From the NCBI GenBank assembly GCA_021234155.1, contig JAJEKV010000031.1:3860835-3924834 (forward strand): a DNA stretch of 64,000 nucleotides, given 5' to 3'. Below the pieces are notes generated by a model. It was not told where the DNA came from. It was given only the letters and a program-made list of their open reading frames with translations, and ran no database searches. Made by a program: the position numbers and the translations under genes. Source of the DNA: Isoetes taiwanensis. Its lineage: Eukaryota; Streptophyta; Lycopodiopsida; Isoetales; Isoetaceae. Of the stretch, positions 57,138 to 64,000 are shown piece after piece; the stretch's first letter is position 1; the number at the start of each line of letters is the position of its first letter.

Positions 57138-59150
57138 AAGGAAGGAAGGAAGGAAGGAAGTTTATTTTAACGTCCACGGAGGCCAGAGGCCTATGAGACG
57201 GTACATGCAGAGAACAGGAAAAAGCCAAAAACCCCAACACAAAAACAAACAATGTAATCAGACAAGTAGATCCCTACTACCGGGATGAAAAAACCCCCAC
57301 TTGGGAGAAAAACCCTAACAATAGGCTCTCAAATACCATGCCCCAAGAGAAGAGTCCGTCGGCCCGGAAATCTGCGGGATGTAAGCTCCTAGTCGGCTAC
57401 CATAGGTGATGCACGAAAACCGATGTAGCGGTGTCGAGCATCTAAGATCGGTGTGCCTTTGCTTTCCGGACATGGGCATATCTTTGAGCTTACACTGGGA
57501 GGGCATGGTGCTCATCCTCTATCACGTGCATCTCACAACACTGGCATATCCTCTCCTCCACCGGGATCCGTGCCCGCCATTCACCCCCGCAAATCTGTTT
57601 CAATTAGAGGTAATGGGAACCGTCCTTATGGCAGCAATAGCTCTCCGTTTCTTCCGCGAGAGATGTGTGCTTTCAAGTACCGATGGGGTCCATGCTCAAG
57701 GCGGGATTAATGTCGGCGTGATAGTGCTCTATCTTGGGCTTTGCAAGAGTAGAGGCATCCCACAAAGTGGCAAAGATAGCCCGCATCCAATTGCCCATTC
57801 TGGCGCGCCGAATCTGCCCGGTGCCACCATCACGTTGGTAATCCATAGACCACCTCTAAACCATCCCTTCACGATTAACTGCCATATACCCTCTTGACCA
57901 TTTGGGGGCCTGCGTTAACAACCGCGACTTTGTGGCGGCAGCGATGCTCATCCATCCCATCCACCTTATGGAAGCAAGTAAGATGCTGGCATAGCGAATC
58001 TTTGTAAAGGCGAGAACCGGCCTCATACAACAAAATCGATGCGATGCGGTGTCCTTCACTCCCAAGCTATATGTCAAGAAAGCTTTACGCACCCTTTCCA
58101 ACCTATCCCACGTGTTTTTGCTAAGCTGGGCCCCAAACCTCCACCCCATATAGCAGCACCGGCTCGACCAAAGCCCTAAACGGGTGTGCTCTCCATCCCG
58201 ATCCGCGAGAGATCTATCCAGGCAACCGCGTTTTGCCGCATATATAGAGCCTTCCGGCTGCACTAGCTCTCCTCTCCACACACTCATCCCACATCATGTT
58301 AGTAGTGAAATCAATTCCCGGATACTTGAAGCTCCGCACCATCTCCACTTCACGGCCTGTAATATAACTCCCGGGATAGGGTGTTGCGGAGCCCGGATCG
58401 CTTGAGAAGCTTAGTTTTGTGCAAGTTTCTTGTCATTCCCGTTGCCCCACAAGGGACCCAGGGGGCATCCAAATGATGCTTTATCTTGTCGGCCGTGTGG
58501 GCTAGCAAACCTACATCATGCATATAATGCTGGCTCCACGTGCATCAAATAATTGCACCCGGCTCCCCATGGTCTTTGCATCCACGTCTCCAAGCTATCA
58601 ATGTACAACCCAAAAGCATTGGAACAGCGGGCCCCCTTGCTCCCATAGTGCTAGCTACCGCCCGATCTTCATAAAGGCGGTCGGCATAAATCCCATCATA
58701 AAGCTGGTGCACCACATTACGCAACTCTGTGGAACTTCGCAATTCTTGCAACCTCTCGCCACAACATGTCTCGGGGGCGGTATCATATCTTGATCTTAAA
58801 ATCTACAAAGCGGCAATACAAGTCATCTCGCATTCAACTTGCCTCCATCAACACTCTCAAAGTGAAGATATGGTGGTCGTGGAGTGAACTGGATGATGAA
58901 AGCTTGCACAGCCAATTGCCCGCACCCCTTTGCCTCCTCGGCCCACTTAGTGAGTTTTCTTCTCCATCACCCCACACTTTGGAGCTTTGCAAACGGCGAC
59001 TTACCATAATCATCCGATGTGTTACGTCATCCGTGTTACCCGACTTTATGAGCCAGGGAACAACCTTACTAACCATCCACTCCTTAACTTTGGCTCGAAA
59101 TCGGATCAATCCGCTTGAGAGGGTTAAGCCCAAGAACCATGGTCGCCAGT
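57138..59150 (-). mobile_element. 5'-truncated LINE with reverse transcriptase and (TTCC)n tail
   Basis: On the minus strand, fragments in order are a segment before the palm (HIFTLRVLMEAS near 58840), then CCGERLQELRSSTELRNVV and LYDGIYADRLYEDRAVASTM (58751-58545), a degraded YxDD region (HDVGLLAHTADKIKHHLD around 58500), and a C-terminal block FGAQLSKNTWDRLERVRKAF, TKIRYASILLASIRWM (58287-57856). The 3' end has a hairpin (57180-57192) and (AAGG)n on the plus strand at 57138-57160. Frameshifts between all pieces show it is inactive. It belongs to the same broad LINE group as 30837-35650, with a different tail repeat. Confidence 0.72.
57856..58287 (-). pseudogene. LINE ORF2 C-terminal fragment, 143 codons
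   Basis: The longest clean frame of this LINE. WRFGAQLSKNTWDRLERVRK and FLTYSLGVKDT are typical of the segment after the reverse transcriptase palm and thumb in plant LINEs, where a structural helix pair lies before the C-terminal cysteine region. Its start methionine has no meaning, since upstream sense continues in another frame. Confidence 0.6.
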
Positions 59151-59399
59151 AGGACCAGCGAGGATTAGCCGCCGGAGTCGGGGGCGATGGCGGCGAAGTA
59201 AAGCGTTCTTTGCCGAGTTATTGGGCGGGCAAACCCGGTATGGCGTGATGCGTCGGTGTGGCCGTCGAGGCGTCGCAGCGTGAGGTTGAGCCGGTTCGCT
59301 GGCGAACCCTGATCAATTCAAAGAGCTGACGTCGAGGGGTGGCGTCCGTACGGCTAGGCGTCGGAAGTCAGCAGCCGGGTTAAACAAAGCGAATCCGCT
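59151..59399. other. GC-rich spacer after the LINE
   Basis: CpG-rich DNA (ccgccggagtcgggggcgatggcgg style words) with no frame or motif that I recognise. It may be old transposon sequence. Confidence 0.3.
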
Positions 59400-59480
59400 T
59401 GTCAGGCTGGCAGGGTTTTTTTAATGGCCAAGAAATTTAATGCACAAGTTTTTTTTAATGGCCAAGTTTTTTTTAATGGC
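59400..59480 (+). repeat. Three copies of TTTTTTTTAATGGCCAAG
   Basis: gtttttttaatggccaag at 59417-59434, then ttttttttaatggccaag at 59449-59466 and 59467-59484, the last two directly adjacent. It is a small recent tandem duplication. Confidence 0.7.
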
Positions 59481-59639
59481 CAAGAAAGAAAGAACAATTC
59501 GCCTGGGCGAATCCTTATACGAGCCTAAGGGCTATTTATGCGCGCCGAGACGTTGTATGCTCGTATCGTTTGGGAGGCGCGGTCGCGTCGATCTTTTGTG
59601 TGCTATAGCATGCCTTCTTTGCTAAAACAAAAGCGCTCC

Positions 59640-59900
59640 ATATATGTCTCATATCCTTTTGCATTCTCAATATTGAGCATAGGCCTTATTTTTTTGCATT
59701 TATCATAGGCCATTTTTACAATGGACATTTAGAATAGGATATTTTTAGCACATGCTATTTTTTGCCATAGGCATTTTTTACCATGGGAAGTTTTTTTTAC
59801 CACAGGCCAATACCACACGCTATTTCTAACCAAAGGCTAATTTTTTTTTTTTTTCTGGTAGGCAATTTTTACCGAGGCAATTTTGCCATAGGCGATGCTT
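59640..59900 (+). repeat. Periodic ~20-30-bp repeat of (C)ATAGGC + poly-T motif
   Basis: cataggcc/ataggc followed by attttt recurs around 59680, 59706, 59770 and 59890, mixed with variants such as cacaggcca, caaaggcta and gtaggca. T-runs of 6-15 separate them. It is a decayed simple repeat without coding content. Confidence 0.55.
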
Positions 59901-59999
59901 GAGGTTCGTGTTGTGATAGGCGGCTCGTTTGTCTTCCTAGTAGAGTGTCAGAGAATGCGCAATTAACCAAAAGCGACTCGATTGAGTCGATTTCGATGA

Positions 60000-62490
60000 A
60001 AATGATAGTGAATATGGCCTTCATGACAGGGATGACCTGATGTCGGGAGGAGGAACCCGGAAGATACGGACGATGGGTGGAACCGCTTTGGCCAATCCAT
60101 TTCACAAGTTACTCCCACCCGAATCCCCAAGAACTTGTTCATGAATTGGCCCGGTCTCTACGGACCCGATTACATTAGCCGTGGTGCACCTCGGGTTGGT
60201 GGCTCGCATTCCAGCGAGTGTGTGTATGCGTTGATGAGGTTGTGCCTACGGGGAACACTATATTTCCCCATCCGTCCAAGAAATAAGTCTTTGGCGATCC
60301 CCGCCTACCCCGGTCCGCTTGAGAGAAGCGGGAGGGCACCCCGTCGAGAGCCATGTTGGTGATGCACGGTGAAGCTACATATTGTCGGGATCTTGCGGTT
60401 GGCGATGAGTCCGTGAATCCAGTGATTGGTTATCTGCGGCGTGTAACCGGGCCCCACAAGTTAGTCCCTTATTGGAGTTACGGAGCCCGACTAGTTGCTA
60501 GGGTCACCTGAATGGAAGCACCCATCGCTCCCCCCGCCCACTCTTCAAAAGATTTGAGAGGATTGGGAAGTCGGTCTCTGACGGCATGGCGTCCCGCAAG
60601 AATGCGTATTGGCGTGCATGGAAGCGTCTTGGCGTCACGGTGGTGAATCGCACCATGAAGGGCGGTGACTTCAACTACTATGAAAGAGACCACCATGGAC
60701 AGCCTAGAGCAAAGGGTGATTGAGCTACAAACTACTCATCGTGTCCGTTTGGTCCACGGGCATCACCGCGTCTTGGGCTGGAGCAGGTGAGGTTGGCGGA
60801 TGACTATGCACCCACCCCGATGGAGCGACCCGCGAAGGAGGAGGGCACCCCCGGGGATAGGCAAAATCAGGCGGTCGCACCGTAGAGGATGCTTGTTTAA
60901 ACTTGCGAGACGGTGAAAGTAGATGGAAATGGTGCTTGCCCGAGCGGTTACCGCGAATATCGTCGCGCCTGAGAACACAGCAGCCCATGACCCTTTCACA
61001 AATCACGGAGGATTGGTCCATGCACGTGCATCTGGCGAAGCGCTATGCTGCCGCACAAGAGCTCGAAGCATTGGAATGACCGCGTCTTTGCGTGGGACAT
61101 CGCAAAACACGGGGACCCTTAAATCGTATGACAAGGGATGAGCCCGGTTGAAGCGAGTCATATACCCATTCCGCGATGTCGCTGGAGGATGTGTGGCAAC
61201 TGGCATACCGCCAGAGAATACTCGGTAAGAGCCCTAAAAAATTAAGATCCGATGGAGCAATGACGTTGTCCTAGAGTACATATTGTGATGCTTTCCATGT
61301 GTTTGTTCAATGATGTTGTCCAAACAGTTATTTCAATAAGATCACAGTCGAAAATATTTTTTCATCCAATCTCACCACATTACACCATGTAGGCGGCAGT
61401 TTGGAGTGCAGTTTGGGAAAGCCTCGGAGGCGGGATTGGCGATTGGAAAGCTTCGAGGAAGGTGATTTTTCACCAGCCACAGGAATCCGCATATCTTGCC
61501 GGGCCTTGGACCGGCCATGGATCCTAGTCATCCAAGATGACAGGATGTTGGAGGCTGCTGTGAGATGGAGCGCCGGCGGTGGTTGGGCCATGGATTCAAC
61601 CTTCTGTACAAATTTGTGGAAGTTTCCGCTGTACGGGGCAGTTGTACCGATTGCCGGGGGTGTGGGGTTCCCAGTCTTTTACATGTTGTGCAGCGTAGAG
61701 GCCGACGAGGGGCATCAGCGACATGCACTGAAGATAGCACTGCGTCTTGTGTTTGAACGGATGGGCACAATCAGGCCTAGGTCAATCACCATTGACATGG
61801 ACGGCTGTGAGAGACGGGCTATCACGGAGGTCGTGTCAGAAGACCCACATTGTTGGGTAGACGGTGAGCAGGTATGATGAGCACACAATGATTGTATCGT
61901 TTGATGGAGAACGACACTCATGGTTCTGACAAACAGGTTGCAGGCAATGTTCTTGCATGTTGGTTCCATGCGAAACGTGCATGGCAAAAATACTTCTTTA
62001 CGCTGGCGGGGGCTGTTGAAGAAAGGGCGTGGCTCTCTGGTACATCGAGGAGTTGATGGCGGAACGAACCCCAAAGCGTACCACCGGCGGTTGGCACAAT
62101 TTCAACCCGGCGGTTGGCGCAACCGCTACGTTACAATTACCACTAGCGGTGACCACGAGACCTTTGTCGGTACGGTACACCCTACAATAAAGGCCGACTA
62201 CTACCCGGCCCACTCATTTCCTATAAGCATGCACATCTTGCGTGTGTACGAGCCACAACTAATTGGCCAATTTGCATCGACCTCGTCACGCCCCGCGTAT
62301 CGCCGCGTACTGCTTGCATGATGAAGCCAATATGCATACCGCGCGGTGTTGTTGCTCCGATGCATGGCGGGCACATGACCCGGTCGCTGGCGTCTGCTTG
62401 ACCCTCCACAGAATGTACCGTTTGGTGCCCCCAATCGCTTCGAACAATGAAGCCGATTCTTGGAAAAAAAAACCGCGGTGAGATCCGCGA
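60000..62490 (+). mobile_element. MULE-like DNA transposon remnant
   Basis: Plus-strand coding-like DNA runs in several frames. An N-terminal region (60500-60720) contains GMASRKNAYWRAWKRLGVT. A transposase core with aspartates at WAMDSTF and ITIDMD follows (61401-61877). Next comes CWFHAKRAWQKYFFTLAG at 61958-62011, the FH-x-x-RAW type block seen after the DDE core in MULE transposases. A cysteine-rich segment at 62330-62420 (CCCSDAWRAH) may be a degraded SWIM zinc finger. Frames change at least three times, so it is inactive as read. Terminal inverted repeats were not found, so limits are approximate. Confidence 0.5.
61401..61877 (+). pseudogene. MULE-like transposase core, 158 codons
   Basis: The frame holds FSPATGIRISCRALDRPWIL, then WAMDSTFCTNLWKFPLYGAV and VPIAGGVGFPVFYMLCSVEA, then PRSITIDMD. 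In MULE-type transposases the first catalytic Asp lies in a D-(S/A)-T-F/H block before a hydrophobic strand, and the second lies in a (I/T)-D-x-(D/A) block about 80 residues on. Both patterns are visible here (about residues 74 and 133), with the Gly-Gly-Val loop between. The sense continues out of frame at 61958. Other RNase H-fold transposases with a SWIM finger are possible. Confidence 0.5.
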
Positions 62491-64000
62491 CAAAGGGAGC
62501 ACATAATAGCATGAGGCAAGCACAAGAAACACTCCACGGCCAATCGGGGTAGGTTGAGGCGAACTCGAGACTCGGCGCCGTGTGGGAAGGTTGTCGGGTA
62601 CCACCACCCCACATGATCGTCGTCTCCAAGGCCCGGCGGCGGGTCCGCGTCTATTATGAGGATGAGCATCCAATGGCCCTTTGCCGCGGCAATGGCGTAA
62701 TGATTTTAACGATGCTCACATTGCACCAATTGAAACTAAAGCAAAGAAGCTGCGTACCGCCCGTGGCGATGGGCCATAGGATCGGGCGAAGTGTACTTTA
62801 ATCGGGATGCTCGGCGGGAAGAAAGTGGGAGGGCACTCCTCGGGAACCGTTGTTGTCTCCGACTGAACGTGGTCGTGGTACCTACGCAGTCCACCATCAA
62901 CAACTTCATGACGCTCAAGCCCCGGGTAGCATGTGACAAAAAGGCACTTCACGTACATGGAACTCCGTGGTTAGATGTCAACATCATTAGATACAAACTA
63001 AAACGGACACGTACCTCATCGGCACTTTCATTATATGTCCCTCCTCCCACTGTCCATCGGGTGTGCAAGCCTCGATAAGGTCAACGATGAGTTGCCGCGC
63101 CCGCATCTTTGGGCGGCGCCCTCCCGCCAAGACCCGTGGCGGCTATCCTCAAGCCCCTCCTCGCGGCCCACCGCCGAGATGCTCGGTATCTGGCGGCCCG
63201 TAGAATTGGGTGAACACCCTAACCTCCTCGGAGAGGGGAATTTGAAGAGCCCGCTTTGTCGGATCTGCAAGTGCTCGGGGGTGCGTGCCGATCTTACGTC
63301 GGTACAGGACCATCCTCGAATGGGTACACACACCGGTAGCTCCGGATGGTGTGCACATCAAACTCTCCAAGGTGGTACATGAAGAAACCGGCGGGCTCGG
63401 TCTCTCATCCATGCCTCGGTTCCTCGACATTGCGGTTGGTGGAAATGGCGAGGTCAAAGTGTTGCCATACCGTGCACGCCATTGCGGTCCTCACTATGTC
63501 GTCGAACCTGCTTAGGCCCACAGGCGGGTCAGCCACAATCACCGCAAAGCCCCTATAGAAGGGGGTGGCCATAAGCGGATCAGCCCGACAGCGGGCGTGT
63601 CCCATGAGAGGGGCTGCGTCGGCGTAGCCTACCTTTGGAACTTCGTCCATGTCGGCATGCAATTCACTATCGCGATTAGGCGGGAGGGGATCGATAGGAG
63701 TGTGGGCCCATTGCGGGCTACCGAAAATACTTTGTGAAGGTGGACCCTCTTATTAACTTTGCTGAGACTCCGTATCACGAGGAGCTCGGCTAAGCGGCCT
63801 CCTCTCGTGGGCAAATGACCACCCATCCTCGTGCAATGGCCCGATCATTGAAAGGGCATGTCTTGGTCTGTCCTCCTCCGGACTCCACGTGGCACCGGCT
63901 CTGGCTCTAATGCAACCTTCATAAAGAACTGCATCCTCTCGCAACTCCCGCTTTGTCTTTGTGGTGGCCTCGTGGAACATGGTGTCAGGGCCCTCCGGGA
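62491..64000. other. GC-rich, coding-like on both strands, unrecognised
   Basis: The minus strand has a chain of protein-like pieces: SRARAGATWSPEEDRPRHAL-type sequence at 63980-63753; PLMATPFYRGFAVIVADPP at about 63600-63530; ALADPTKRALQIPLSEEVRV at about 63270-63200; and ARQLIVDLIEACTPDG at about 63100-63050. The plus strand has a 76-codon frame at 63285-63515. The DPP motif alone is too short to call an adenine methyltransferase. It may be the far part of a transposon next to the MULE-like remnant. The window ends inside it. Confidence 0.25.

Noticed and set aside
62201-62673. Three overlapping minus-strand frames of 127-150 codons
   Set aside because: They are antisense to the transposon remnant and overlap one another in all frames, as expected in GC-rich DNA with few stops.

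Overview
This is nuclear DNA of a land plant. It is intron-bearing, gene-poor, and crowded with decayed transposable elements, microsatellite-tailed LINEs and tandem repeats. The only intact gene I can build is a four-exon papain-family cysteine protease on the minus strand (51351-53152). A second recognisable gene, related to the small-subunit processome WD40 protein UTP21/WDR36, survives as a broken, still intron-containing copy on the plus strand (about 38490-40095). The repeat style suggests a fern or gymnosperm, but that is a guess.

The main structural result concerns the first third. Bases 1 to about 9980 are a shortened, error-rich reverse complement of about 9980-23650. The two arms meet with essentially no spacer near 9978. 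Landmarks run in mirror order over the whole length: 9647/10386, 8931/11381, 5817/15696, 1279/22032 and 541/23057. The left arm is compressed to about 0.73 of the right arm and carries CpG-rich, bacterial-looking base use without any real gene. A fold-back (template-complement) read left unpolished at a contig end is the simplest explanation; a true giant palindrome is the alternative.

The right arm (10-23.6 kb) holds a reverse-transcriptase-element-like protein remnant cut by a MITE (11466-12423). A second MITE of the same family (12681-13590) is itself interrupted by a 5'-truncated LINE. A diverged direct-repeat pair lies about 11.8 kb apart (near 10.0-10.7 and 21.8-22.46 kb), and several degenerate coding stretches are present. 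From 23.6 to 37 kb come unrecognised AT-rich DNA, a five-copy ~180-bp satellite with a TATA box in each monomer (27240-28125), and a nearly full-length decayed LINE on the minus strand (30837 to about 35650) with endonuclease and reverse transcriptase motifs.

From 37 to 51 kb lie the UTP21-like pseudogene, a poly(A)-ended retroelement 3' end, several tandem duplications, and LINE 3' tails with expanded (TATTC)n or (TTCC)n. From 51 to 53.3 kb is the protease gene, whose first intron is built from tandemly duplicated LINE-tail fragments. The last part (57-64 kb) has a truncated LINE (57138 to about 59150, minus), a MULE-like transposon remnant (about 60.1-62.5 kb, plus) and GC-rich coding-like DNA I cannot name.

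The LINE 3' ends at four loci share a hairpin with one compensatory base-pair change, so a structured RNA 3' end recognised by the LINE reverse transcriptase is likely. No rRNA, tRNA or CRISPR array was found.
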